Positions 1 to 11,704 of a DNA stretch of 64,000 bases are shown here, in pieces. Source of the stretch: Candidatus Eiseniibacteriota bacterium. GTDB lineage: Bacteria > Eisenbacteria > RBG-16-71-46. The notes beneath the pieces were generated by a model. It did no database searches. It had not been told where the DNA came from and saw only the letters and a list, made by a program, of their open reading frames with translations. The stretch spans positions 124,001 through 188,000 of the forward strand of contig JADJLL010000008.1 in the NCBI GenBank assembly GCA_016710095.1, given 5' to 3'. The position numbers were made by a program, and so were the translations under genes. Numbering within the stretch: the stretch's first letter is position 1; each line of letters begins with the position of its first letter.

Positions 1-753
<753 letters not shown>

Positions 754-1239
754 AGTGCCGGGGAAGCTACACCGGCCCGAAGAAGGGCGGCAAACACGCA
801 CGCCCGGGGCGCTCACTCGGACTGAACTTCCGGCGCGCGTGATGCCCACCGATCTGCGACCGCGTGTATCCCTGCGGAACTCGCGACATCTTGCGGGTGT
901 ATGGCAGCAGGAATCCCCGTGATTCGGGGCTCTCGTTCGACTATGTTGCGGCTCTCTCTCGCCGGAGCACCTCCCCGTTCCGGCGCCCGCTGCGACGGCA
1001 TCAACAGGCCACTCTCCGGCCTTGTCTCCCCCCCAAGACATCGATCCTCGCTCTGCGAGAGGTCGCCGACAGGTGACCACGCCCCTGCGTGTTCGCACAC
1101 CGGCACCGCTCTTGCGGATGAGACGCGCGAATCCATCCCACCGACCCAAGTGCATGTCGGCAGGCCGCGTCCCTTCCACGGGAGTTGCAGAGTGCATCCG
1201 TCCAGTTCGTCCATTCGTGCAGTTTCGGAGACCTCGCCC
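754..1239. other. Intergenic region between divergent genes
   Basis: This 486-nt gap lies between the arginase start (minus) and the cytochrome operon start (plus). It must hold both promoters, but I cannot pick a convincing -35/-10 pair. A small GC hairpin (CCCCG-TGATT-CGGGG near 915-930) is visible. Long frames cross the region on both strands, but their predicted peptides are low-complexity and Arg/Pro/Ser-rich, so I see no gene. Confidence 0.5.
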
Positions 1240-2223
1240 ATGACGCCAGCGCAGAAGCCTGCGCTCAAGCTCGTCCCGCCGCCCGCGGCGGAGGCGCCGG
1301 CCGCGCCCGCCCTGAAGGCGGTGCCCGGGGGCAAGGCGAAGCTGCAGCCGAAGGGACGCTCGTACGGCGATCTCGTGGCGATCGTGATCTCCATGGCGAT
1401 CCCGGTGGCCATCACGGCCTGGGGCGCGAGCTACTACTTCGCGACGCTTGGCATGCGTCTTCGCCACCCGCTGCACTCGCTGCTCAAGCCCGCGGGCACG
1501 GTCGGCCTCTCGCTCGGCGTGCTCGGTTTCGCGCTCTTCCTCTTCATGTGGCTGTACCCGTTCCGCAAGGCCGTGAAGTGGCTTGCCTGGACGGGCCCGC
1601 TCGGCAGCTGGATGCGCGTGCACGTCGTGGCCGGGCTGGCACTTCCGGCGATCGTCGCGGTCCACGCCGGCTGGCGCTTCGACGGCCTGATCGGCCTCGG
1701 CTACCTGGCCATGTTCGTGGTTTCACTCAGCGGCATCGTGGGGCGCTACCTCTATACCCACATTCCGCGCAGCCGGAACGGCCTCGAGCTGAGCATGGAA
1801 GAAGTGATCGGCGAGCGCCGCGCCCTGATCACGAACCTCGCCGCCGCCACCGGGATGGTGCCGGCGGAAATCGAGCGGCGCCTGGCGGTGGACCCCCGTC
1901 CGTACGACGGACTGGACCCCATCCGCACGATCCTGCGAATGGTGCAGGACGACGTGCAGCGCTGGCGGATTCTGGCCGAACTCAAGCGTGAGCTGTCGCG
2001 CCCGAACGCCGGGCACGCCGCGCTCACGGGCACCGAGCTGCGGGACACCCTGCGGCTGGCTCGTGAAGAGATGAAGCTGACGCAGCAGGTCCGCATGCTC
2101 GACGCGACGCGCAAGGTGTTCGGCTACTGGCACGTCGCGCACCGACCGTTCGCGATCACCGCGCTGTTCGCCGTGATCGTGCACGTCGTCGTGGCCATGT
2201 GGATCGGCGGCATCGGTTTCTAG
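1240..2223 (+). CDS. b-type cytochrome/ferric-reductase-like membrane protein
   Basis: Predicted inner-membrane protein of 327 aa with about five hydrophobic segments (residues about 47-70, 85-110, 128-150, 152-175 and 300-327). Histidines sit within or next to several of them, for example VHVVAGLALPAIVAVHAGW and YWHVAHRPF...VIVHVV, which suits bis-His haem b ligation as in ferric-reductase-like or b561-like proteins. A soluble stretch of about 120 aa (residues 180-295) separates the last two helices. The ATG at 1240 begins MTPAQKPALKLV. The frame is open further upstream but that part looks non-coding. It is the first gene of a run ending at 9151 and probably passes electrons between the quinone pool or the next oxidoreductase and the periplasmic cytochromes. 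The exact family is uncertain. Confidence 0.75.
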   Translation: MTPAQKPALKLVPPPAAEAPAAPALKAVPGGKAKLQPKGRSYGDLVAIVISMAIPVAITAWGASYYFATLGMRLRHPLHSLLKPAGTVGLSLGVLGFALFLFMWLYPFRKAVKWLAWTGPLGSWMRVHVVAGLALPAIVAVHAGWRFDGLIGLGYLAMFVVSLSGIVGRYLYTHIPRSRNGLELSMEEVIGERRALITNLAAATGMVPAEIERRLAVDPRPYDGLDPIRTILRMVQDDVQRWRILAELKRELSRPNAGHAALTGTELRDTLRLAREEMKLTQQVRMLDATRKVFGYWHVAHRPFAITALFAVIVHVVVAMWIGGIGF

Positions 2224-2247
2224 GACACGGAAGGCCGGGAGACCGCA

Positions 2248-3699
2248 TTGAACGGAATCATCACGACCGTCGGCTTCGTCGCCGCCACCGCGGTGTTCGT
2301 CGCCCTGCACCTGCGCAAGTCCGGCGGGGGTGGTGGCGCGGCCGACATGCGTCCCTGCCCGCGTTGCGGCACGAAGCTCTCCGCGAGCGCGCAGTGGTGC
2401 CCGAAGTGCAAGGCGCCGCCGCAGGCGTTCGATCTCGTCTCGGCGAAGATCGTGACCGAGGAGAAGAAGGACGAGCCCGGAGCCGCGCTGCACGCGATCG
2501 TGCGCGCCGACGTCTGCGTCGGCTGCGGCACGTGCGTGCCCGTGTGCCCCGAACCCGGCGCGATCCAGATCATCAACAAGGTCGCGCGCGTGGATCTCGA
2601 CCTGTGCAAGGGTCACGGCCTGTGCGCCGCGGCCTGCCCCGTGAACGGCATCGTGATCACGTCCGGCGCCGCGGTGCAGGTCGTCGAAGTGCCCGACCTG
2701 TCGCCGAACTTCGAATCGAAGAGCATGCCGGGGATCTACGTCGCCGGCGAGCTCGGCGGCCGCGGGCTCATCAAGAACGCGGTCAACGAAGGACGGCTCG
2801 CGATGGAGGGCGTCGCCGAATCGCTCGCGAACGATCCGTTCAAGGGTGACGTGAGCGACGGCGTGCACGACGTGATCGTCGTGGGCTCGGGACCGTCGGG
2901 CATCTCCGCGGGGCTCGAAGCGCTGCACCAGGGCCTGCGCTACCTGATCCTCGAGCAGGGCACGCTCGCGGACACGATTTCCAAGTACCCGCGCAAGAAG
3001 CTGCTCTTCGCCGAGCCGTTGCGCGTGCCGGTGTACGGCGACCTGTGGGTGACGGACGCGACCAAGGAGTCGCTGCTCGCCGTGTGGCAGACCGTGATCG
3101 AAAAGACCGGCCTGCGCGTCCAGTCGCACACGCGCGTCGAGTCGATCGTGCGCGAAGGCCCGATCTTCCTCGTGAAGTGCGCCGAGCGCACCTATCGCAC
3201 GCGCCGCGTGCTGCTGTGCATGGGCCGCCGCGGCACGCCGCGCCGGCTTGGCGCGCCGGGCGAAGAACTCGACAAGGTGCTGTACGACATCGTCGAGATG
3301 GAAGCGTTCGAAGGACAGCGCATGCTGGTCGTGGGCGGCGGCGACAGCGCGGTCGAATCCGCGCTCGGCCTCGCCAACCAGCCCGGCACCACCGTGACGC
3401 TCTCCTACCGCGGCGCGGAGTTCGCCCGCGTGAAGGAGCGCAACCGCGAGAAGATCGATGCCGCCGTGAAGGCGGGCAAGGTCGAGCTGCTGCTCGGCAG
3501 CCAGGTGAAGGAGATCCGGCGCGACGTCGTCGTGCTCGAGCACGAGGGCACGCTGCGCCTGCTTCCGAACGACGGCGTCGTCGTGCGCATCGGCGGCGAG
3601 GCGCCGTACCCGTTCCTCGAGCGCATCGGCATCCGGATCGTGAAGAAGGAACTGGCGATCGAAGAACCGTCCGACTCGAAGAGCGGAGCGCACGCGTGA
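2248..3699 (+). CDS. FAD/NAD(P) oxidoreductase with zinc ribbon and ferredoxin domains
   Basis: 483 aa, TTG start 24 nt after the previous stop. Order of parts: N-terminal hydrophobic anchor (residues 4-21), zinc-ribbon cysteines C37/C40/C51/C54, a 2[4Fe-4S] ferredoxin domain (residues 85-140), then a thioredoxin-reductase-like flavoprotein (residues 155-470) with FAD motif VVGSGPSGISAG and NAD(P) motif VVGGGDSAVESALG. The first cluster motif is canonical (C90, C93, C96, C100). In the second, the second ligand is His: C120, H123, C126, C130. The likely role is moving electrons between NAD(P)H and the membrane/periplasmic chain encoded around it. The substrate is unknown. Its last 4 nt overlap the next gene. 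Confidence 0.85.
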   Translation: MNGIITTVGFVAATAVFVALHLRKSGGGGGAADMRPCPRCGTKLSASAQWCPKCKAPPQAFDLVSAKIVTEEKKDEPGAALHAIVRADVCVGCGTCVPVCPEPGAIQIINKVARVDLDLCKGHGLCAAACPVNGIVITSGAAVQVVEVPDLSPNFESKSMPGIYVAGELGGRGLIKNAVNEGRLAMEGVAESLANDPFKGDVSDGVHDVIVVGSGPSGISAGLEALHQGLRYLILEQGTLADTISKYPRKKLLFAEPLRVPVYGDLWVTDATKESLLAVWQTVIEKTGLRVQSHTRVESIVREGPIFLVKCAERTYRTRRVLLCMGRRGTPRRLGAPGEELDKVLYDIVEMEAFEGQRMLVVGGGDSAVESALGLANQPGTTVTLSYRGAEFARVKERNREKIDAAVKAGKVELLLGSQVKEIRRDVVVLEHEGTLRLLPNDGVVVRIGGEAPYPFLERIGIRIVKKELAIEEPSDSKSGAHA

Positions 3700-5567
3700 G
3701 CGCTTTCCTCCGCGGCCTCGCCGCCCTCGTGCTCGCCGGCGCGCTCGGCCTGTTCGCGTGCGCCTCCCCGGCGGACGCGCAGGTGTCGCCCGGTCCGCTC
3801 GCGGCGCCGCATGCGTCCCTCGACGGCTCGCTCGCGTGCCTGAAGTGTCACGGCAAGACGAACGGCCGCGGTGAGAGCAAGGACGGCATGGACGTGCGCT
3901 GTCTCGCGTGCCACACCGAGATCGGCTGGATGCGCACCGCGAAGCGCGGCACGCACGCGAAGGAGATGGCGAAGAACTGCGCGTCGTGCCATCCCGATCA
4001 CGGCGGCCGCGAGTTCAACCTCGTCGTGTGGCCGGAGGGCTCGCCCGAGAAGTTCGATCACCGCCGCGCCGGCTTCCTGCTCGAAGGCAAGCACGCGCAA
4101 GCCCCGTGCGCGAAGTGCCACAAGGGTTCGCTCCAGAAGTCGCCCGCCGCGCCGCTCATCCGCAAGAAGAACCGCGACGCGAGCTGGCTCGGCCTCGAAA
4201 CGAACTGCGCCTCGTGCCATGAAGACGTGCACCGCGGGCAGCTCGGCAAGAAGTGCGAGAGCTGCCACAACCAGGAGAAGTTCGTCCCGGCGCCCGGCTT
4301 CGATCACGCGAAGAGCGCGTTCCCGCTCACGGGCTCGCACACGAAGGTGAAGTGCCTCGCGTGCCACGCCGCACCGCAGTTCGTGAAGGCGCGCGACGCG
4401 AAGGGCCAGCCGAAGCCCGAGTGGAAGCCGCTGCCGCACAAGGACTGCGTCTCGTGTCACAAGGACCCGCACGCCGGACGCTTCCCGGGCGCGTGCGCGA
4501 AGTGCCACAACACCGAGAACTGGAAGAGCATCAGCAAGTCGGGCTTCGATCACGACCGCACGCGCTACCCGCTGCGCGGCAAGCACGCCGGCATCGCGTG
4601 CGAGAAGTGCCACGACGCGCGCCAGGGCGGCTTCGGCGCGAAGCCGAAGTTCGCGCTCTGCACCGACTGCCACAAGGACGCGCACGCCGGCACCGCGACG
4701 CTCGCGATGAAGGTCGTCGACTGCGCCTCGTGCCACGACGTGAAGGGCTTCGACCGCTCGAGCTACACGGTCGCGCAGCACGCGAAGAGCGCCTATCCGC
4801 TCGAAGGCCGGCACGTCGCGGTCGCGTGCGAGAAGTGCCACACGAAGGTCGCCGCCGGTTCGGCGGAAGCGGCCGCGCTCGGCACGGCACGCGTGCAGCT
4901 GCGCCCGAAGAAGGGCGCGTGCGCCGACTGTCACGGCGATCCGCACCTCGGCCGGTTCGAGCCCACGGGCGCGCGTCCGCAGAAGAACAGCTGCCGCGCG
5001 TGCCACTCGATGCTCGCGTTCCAGCCGTCGTCCTACGACGCGGTCGCGCACGCGGACTGCGTGTTCCCGCTCCGCGGCGGCCACCTCGCGACGCCCTGCC
5101 AGGCGTGTCACGAGGAACTCACGAAGCCGCCGGGCAAGTCCACGCTGCGCGCGGACGCCGCGTCCATGCGTCCGCTGCACTTCGACAATCCGCGGCGCGC
5201 GTGCGAGGCCTGCCACAAGAGCCCGCACGGCGAACAGTTCGCCGCGCGTCGCGACAAGGGCGCGTGCGAGTCCTGCCACGACGACCTCGCGTTCGTGCCC
5301 GCGAGCAAGTTCAACCACGACCGCGACGCCGCCTTCAAGCTCGAGGGCGCGCACGCGAAGACGCCGTGCGCGAGCTGTCACGTGCCGCAGCCCGGCGCCG
5401 ACGGCAAACCGTTCGTCACGTACAAGCCCACGCCGACCAAGTGCGAAGCCTGTCACGTCACGGGCATTCCGGCCGCGGGCACGAAGCGCAGCTCGCTCGT
5501 GCCGGCCTCCGGCCCGGGCACGCTCATGGCGTACGCCGCCCACGAGGTGCGACATGCGCGCCGTTGA
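3696..5567 (+). CDS. Exported 20-haem c-type cytochrome
   Basis: GTG start at 3696 inside the upstream stop (GTGA overlap), giving 623 aa. Residues 1-29 form a signal peptide (LRGLAALVLAGALGLFACAS...ADA) with a Cys that could also be a lipobox. I count 20 CXXCH haem-binding motifs, about one per 31 residues. They are organised as repeats in which a phrase like FDH....FPL.G.H precedes C..CH, as in the cytochrome c3/c7-like multihaem family. It should act in the periplasm or at the outer membrane as an electron wire or store. Its 3' end overlaps the next cytochrome gene by 14 nt, indicating translational coupling. I do not recognise a named homologue. Confidence 0.9.
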   Translation: MSAFLRGLAALVLAGALGLFACASPADAQVSPGPLAAPHASLDGSLACLKCHGKTNGRGESKDGMDVRCLACHTEIGWMRTAKRGTHAKEMAKNCASCHPDHGGREFNLVVWPEGSPEKFDHRRAGFLLEGKHAQAPCAKCHKGSLQKSPAAPLIRKKNRDASWLGLETNCASCHEDVHRGQLGKKCESCHNQEKFVPAPGFDHAKSAFPLTGSHTKVKCLACHAAPQFVKARDAKGQPKPEWKPLPHKDCVSCHKDPHAGRFPGACAKCHNTENWKSISKSGFDHDRTRYPLRGKHAGIACEKCHDARQGGFGAKPKFALCTDCHKDAHAGTATLAMKVVDCASCHDVKGFDRSSYTVAQHAKSAYPLEGRHVAVACEKCHTKVAAGSAEAAALGTARVQLRPKKGACADCHGDPHLGRFEPTGARPQKNSCRACHSMLAFQPSSYDAVAHADCVFPLRGGHLATPCQACHEELTKPPGKSTLRADAASMRPLHFDNPRRACEACHKSPHGEQFAARRDKGACESCHDDLAFVPASKFNHDRDAAFKLEGAHAKTPCASCHVPQPGADGKPFVTYKPTPTKCEACHVTGIPAAGTKRSSLVPASGPGTLMAYAAHEVRHARR

Positions 5568-6852
5568 CCGCCGCATCGCCGTCGCGTTCGCGCTCACCGC
5601 GGCCGTGCTGCTCGCCGCGGGCACGGGCGCGCTGCGCTCGTTCGCCGATTCGAGCCCGCGCATCGAGAACCCGCACGGCAAGTTCGTCGAGGAGTGCTCG
5701 CACTGCCATTCGCCGAACACGTGGAAGATCGCGCGCATGAGCGGCGCGTTCGACCACTCGGCGTACGGCTTCGACCTGAAGGGCGCGCACGCGTCGGCCG
5801 CATGCACGGCCTGCCATCGCTCGCTCGACTTCTCCGCGGCGCAGACGCAGTGCGCGTCGTGCCACACCGACGTGCACCACGGCGAAATGGGCAACGAGTG
5901 CGGGCGCTGCCACGGCGCGCGCAGCTTCGTGGACCGCGGCCCGATGGTGCGCATGCACCAGCTCACCAAGCTGCCGCTCTCCGGCAGCCACGCGGCGATC
6001 GACTGCGAGTCCTGTCACAAGGGCCGCAGCGCGGGCCAGATGCAGTTCGTCGGCACGCAGGCCGAATGCCGCAGCTGCCACATGGCGCAGTACCAGTCCG
6101 CGCGCTCGCCGGATCACGTCGCGAGCGGATTCCCGCTCGAGTGCCAGACCTGTCACTCGGCGCTCGGCTGGACGCCCGCGCGCTTCAACCACGACGCGTC
6201 GCGCTTCCCGCTCACGGGCGCGCATCGCGCCGCGGCGTGCACGGACTGTCACACGAGCGGCCGCTACGCCGGCACCCCGGTCGACTGCATCGCGTGCCAT
6301 CAGATCGACTACGACGGCGCCACGCCGAACCACGCCACGTCGCAGTTCGTGCCGTCCGCCTGCACGTCGTGCCACAGCACGTCGTGGTTCAAGCCCTCGA
6401 CGTTCGATCACGCCGCGCGCGGTTTCGCGCTCACCGGCGCGCACGCGCGGGCCCTGTGCTCGAGCTGCCACGGCGACGGCGTCTACGCGGGCAAGCCCAC
6501 CGCGTGCATCTCCTGCCATCAGTCGGAATACGACGGCGCGACGCCGAACCACGCGGCCGCCGGCTTCACTCCGAGCGCCTGCGTGACGTGCCACGGCACG
6601 AACACCTGGTCCGGCGCCACGTTCAACCACGACGGCTCGTGGTTCCCGATCTACTCCGGCCGACACCGCGGCACGTGGTCCGACTGCCAGACCTGCCACA
6701 CGAATCCGAACCGCTACACCGACTTCACCTGCCTGTCCTGCCACCCGCACGACAACAAGACCGAGACCGACGGGCATCACAACGGCCAGTCCGGCTACAG
6801 CTACACGAGCGCGGCATGCTACCGCTGCCATCCGAGGGGGACCGGGGATTGA
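5554..6852 (+). CDS. Exported 16-haem c-type cytochrome
   Basis: 432 aa. The N-terminus MRAVDRRIAVAFALTAAVLL is a signal peptide or membrane anchor. I count 16 CXXCH motifs, about one per 27 residues. The repeated context is F.H....F.L.GAH....C..CH alternating with a DYDGATPNHA...F.PSAC..CH module that occurs twice almost unchanged. Together with the preceding gene this makes 36 predicted haems in adjacent products. The start overlaps the upstream gene by 14 nt and the stop overlaps the barrel gene's TTG start by 4 nt, so the products are probably made together. Likely the terminal, outer-membrane-associated part of the conduit, but which side it faces cannot be read from sequence. Confidence 0.9.
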   Translation: MRAVDRRIAVAFALTAAVLLAAGTGALRSFADSSPRIENPHGKFVEECSHCHSPNTWKIARMSGAFDHSAYGFDLKGAHASAACTACHRSLDFSAAQTQCASCHTDVHHGEMGNECGRCHGARSFVDRGPMVRMHQLTKLPLSGSHAAIDCESCHKGRSAGQMQFVGTQAECRSCHMAQYQSARSPDHVASGFPLECQTCHSALGWTPARFNHDASRFPLTGAHRAAACTDCHTSGRYAGTPVDCIACHQIDYDGATPNHATSQFVPSACTSCHSTSWFKPSTFDHAARGFALTGAHARALCSSCHGDGVYAGKPTACISCHQSEYDGATPNHAAAGFTPSACVTCHGTNTWSGATFNHDGSWFPIYSGRHRGTWSDCQTCHTNPNRYTDFTCLSCHPHDNKTETDGHHNGQSGYSYTSAACYRCHPRGTGD

Positions 6853-8453
6853 TCCGCCACTTCCGCACATTCGTCGCGCTGGCGCTGCTGGCGCTCGCCG
6901 CCGGAACCGCCTTCGCGGTGCCCGCGGTCACGAAGGTCACCTACGTCTCGGGGGCCAACGTGTACGTCGAAGTCGGCTCGCTCGAAGGCGTGCGCGTCGG
7001 TGACACCCTGCAGGTCTGGCGCAACGGCGCGCTCGTCGCGCGCGTGCGCGCGGCGTACGTGTCGTCCCGCCGCGCGGCGTGCGACACGCTCTGGACGGCG
7101 CAGCTGCCGCGCACGGGCGACGAGGCGCGCTACGACTCGCGCGCCGCGGAAGTCGCCGCGCGCGCCGACAGCGTGCGCACGGCCGTCGCGCTCGCGGACT
7201 CCGCGCGCCGCTCGGCGCAGCTGCCGCCGGCCTCGCCCACCGCGAAGAGCGTCAACCGGCAGCGCCTGCGCGGCCGCGTCGGCGCGCGCTGGCTGTCCGT
7301 GACCACGTCCGACGGCGCGAAGTTCCAGCAGCCCTCGCTCGACATGCGCTTCGACGGGCACAACGTCGCCGCGGGCCACATGGACGTCACGTTCGACATG
7401 CGCAACCGCCGCACCACGCGCAACTATTCCGGCGGCGAGGCGCAGACCGACCAGCAGGCGCGTGTGTACCGCGCCGCGATGACGGTGCGCTCGCAGGACT
7501 CGAACCGGAAGTTCACGGTGGGCCGCCAGAGCTCGCCGCTGCTCGCGAGCATCAACCTGTTCGACGGCGGACTGCTCGAGCTCGGCACGTCGCGCCACTC
7601 CGTCGGCTTCTTCAGCGGCACGCAGCCCGACCCCGAGAAGTACGCGTTCTCGGACAAGGTGCTCCAGTTCGGCGGCTACGCCGAGTGGCACCAGGCGCCG
7701 CAGTCGAAGCAGCGCTGGTCGTACGCGATGGGCGCGGTGTCGTCGCAGGAGAACGGCGAGCCGAACCGCGACTTCGCGTTCGTGCAGTCGTGGTGGTTCA
7801 CGAAGCGCTTCAACGCGTCGGTCACGCAGGAAGTCGACTTCAATCGCGGCTGGAAGCGCGCGCTCGGCGAGCCCGCGCTGTCGGCGACGAGCACGTTCGG
7901 CTCGCTGCGCGTGCCGGTGACCGAGTGGGCGATCGCGACCGCGGGCTACGACAACCGCCGCAGCGTGCGGCTCTACCGCGACCGCCTCACGCCCGAGACG
8001 CAGTTCGACGACGCGTACCGCCAGGGCGCGTGGTTCGGCGCGCAGTTCGAGATCGCGAAGCGCGCGCGGCTGAACGCCGAGACGCGCGGCAACGCGGGCT
8101 CCGACAAATCGCGCTCGTGGTCCGGCAGCGCCGAGATCATGCGCATCGCGCCGCTGCGCACGACCGCGCGGTTCCGCGCCTCGACGTACGACGGCCAGAC
8201 GGTGACCAGTTCGCTGTGGTCGGGCGGCATCGGGTTCGACCCCGTGCCGCAGTCCCACATCGAGATGGCGTTCGGCTCGCGGAAGACCGAGGATACGTTC
8301 TCGCACGCGTCGGACACCGAGCGCTGGGTGAGCACGGACTTCGACTGGACGCTGGGCCGCAGCTGGTACGTGAACGGCGGCTGGGAACAGGATCAGGGCG
8401 GTCTCTCGGGTACGACGCGACAGATCCAGGGCGGACTGAGCTGGCGCTTCTGA
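6849..8453 (+). CDS. Outer-membrane beta-barrel of cytochrome cluster
   Basis: TTG start at 6849 overlapping the previous stop; 534 aa. Residues 1-21 are a signal peptide (FVALALLALAAGTAFA). A short N-terminal domain (residues 25-75, VTYVSGANVYVEVGSLEGVRVGDTLQVW) looks like a soluble beta domain. A likely linker follows, then about 400 residues of alternating amphipathic strands rich in aromatic residues, ending ...GGLSWRF with the C-terminal Phe typical of outer-membrane proteins. Position directly after two multihaem cytochromes suggests the porin partner of a porin-cytochrome conduit, by analogy with MtrB/OmbB-type systems. I see no clear sequence match to those families, so the role rests on topology and context. 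Confidence 0.8.
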   Translation: MIRHFRTFVALALLALAAGTAFAVPAVTKVTYVSGANVYVEVGSLEGVRVGDTLQVWRNGALVARVRAAYVSSRRAACDTLWTAQLPRTGDEARYDSRAAEVAARADSVRTAVALADSARRSAQLPPASPTAKSVNRQRLRGRVGARWLSVTTSDGAKFQQPSLDMRFDGHNVAAGHMDVTFDMRNRRTTRNYSGGEAQTDQQARVYRAAMTVRSQDSNRKFTVGRQSSPLLASINLFDGGLLELGTSRHSVGFFSGTQPDPEKYAFSDKVLQFGGYAEWHQAPQSKQRWSYAMGAVSSQENGEPNRDFAFVQSWWFTKRFNASVTQEVDFNRGWKRALGEPALSATSTFGSLRVPVTEWAIATAGYDNRRSVRLYRDRLTPETQFDDAYRQGAWFGAQFEIAKRARLNAETRGNAGSDKSRSWSGSAEIMRIAPLRTTARFRASTYDGQTVTSSLWSGGIGFDPVPQSHIEMAFGSRKTEDTFSHASDTERWVSTDFDWTLGRSWYVNGGWEQDQGGLSGTTRQIQGGLSWRF

Positions 8454-8479
8454 CGCCGGTGCAGTGACGCCCGTCCACC

Positions 8480-9151
8480 GTGGGGGGTGGCGTGCGCGCA
8501 ACCGTACGGACGTGGGCGTGGTGTGGGCTGGCCCTGGCGGCGATCGCCACGGCCGCGGCCGCGGGCGTCGCCGATCCCGAACGCTTCGCGACTCCCCCAC
8601 CGCCGCCGCGCGTGAGCGCTCCCGCGGGGCGCGTGCTCTTCTCCGACCACTTCGCCTCGCCCGCGCTCGCGGGCTGGAGCGCCGATCGCGACAGCGTGTG
8701 GAGCGTGTGGCGCGGCATGCTGCGCGCCGACCTGCCGGACGAGAAGCAGGAGCGCTCGCTCATTCACGCGGGTGACGACGCGTGGACGGACTACGCGCTC
8801 GACTTCGACGTCTGCATGATGCGCGGCGTCGACAAGGGCGCGGTGCTGCGGATCGAAGGGCAGACCGGGCTCGGCGTGGACCTGCGCGGCGGCTCGTACC
8901 AGGACGTCGTGATGAACGTGCGCGAGTGGCGCATCGGCCATGCGAACGTCACGAACCCCAACGGCACGTGGCAGCACGTGCGTGTCGAGGCGCACGGCAG
9001 GCGCTGGCGCGTGTTCGTGAACGGCGAGCTGAAACTCGACCGGCGCGACGCGCGGCGGCCTCGCGGGCACTTCGCGCTCGCGGCGTACACGGGCGGCGTC
9101 GGGCAGTGCACCGTGTACTACGACAACGTCGTGGTCACCGCGCTCGAGTGA
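8480..9151 (+). CDS. Exported LamG/DUF1080-like domain protein
   Basis: 223 aa with an N-terminal hydrophobic signal segment (residues 12-29), a short Pro-rich linker and one jelly-roll-like domain (residues 50-223). Features such as LFSDHFASPALAGWS, YALDFDVCMMRG, WQHVRVEAHGRRWRVFVNGE and YYDNVVV are the pattern of concanavalin-like LamG or 3-keto-disaccharide-hydrolase (DUF1080) domains. No catalytic residues can be assigned. It begins 26 nt after the barrel gene and is the last gene of the electron-transfer run. It could be a surface accessory or binding protein. A GTG at 8492 is an alternative start. Confidence 0.75.
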   Translation: MGGGVRATVRTWAWCGLALAAIATAAAAGVADPERFATPPPPPRVSAPAGRVLFSDHFASPALAGWSADRDSVWSVWRGMLRADLPDEKQERSLIHAGDDAWTDYALDFDVCMMRGVDKGAVLRIEGQTGLGVDLRGGSYQDVVMNVREWRIGHANVTNPNGTWQHVRVEAHGRRWRVFVNGELKLDRRDARRPRGHFALAAYTGGVGQCTVYYDNVVVTALE

Positions 9152-9157
9152 AAGCGA

Positions 9158-9189
9158 GACGCGCCGCACGGTGTTCCGCGCGGCGCGTC
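9158..9189. terminator. Bidirectional terminator hairpin
   Basis: GACGCGCCGC (9158-9167) pairs perfectly with GCGGCGCGTC (9180-9189), with further pairing inside. It sits between the convergent ends of the electron-conduit run (stop 9151) and the metal ATPase (stop 9207). There is no clear T tract, so the call rests on position and stem strength. Confidence 0.55.
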
Positions 9190-9206
9190 CGGGGTTTCGC
9201 GAACGA

Positions 9207-11609
<2,403 letters not shown>

Positions 11610-11704
11610 GCGGTCGAGTATTCCTGAACGTTCGTCTGAACGCGGACGCGGGAAGCTGCCCGGGGTGTGGCGGACGGTACCCGCTGGTGGTTTAGGATGC
11701 ACGC

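Noticed and set aside
901..1239. N-terminal extension of the b-type cytochrome gene by about 113 codons
   Set aside because: The extension is low-complexity and hydrophilic with no signal or conserved look. The ATG at 1240 gives a natural start before the first helix.
3405..5969. Long minus-strand frames opposite the cytochrome genes
   Set aside because: They are mirror frames of GC-rich coding DNA. The CXXCH repeats prove the plus strand.
11626..11633. GAACGTTC palindrome and two CTGAACG copies before the metal ATPase as a metal-sensor operator
   Set aside because: Only 8 bp and no regulator gene nearby; could be chance in this context.
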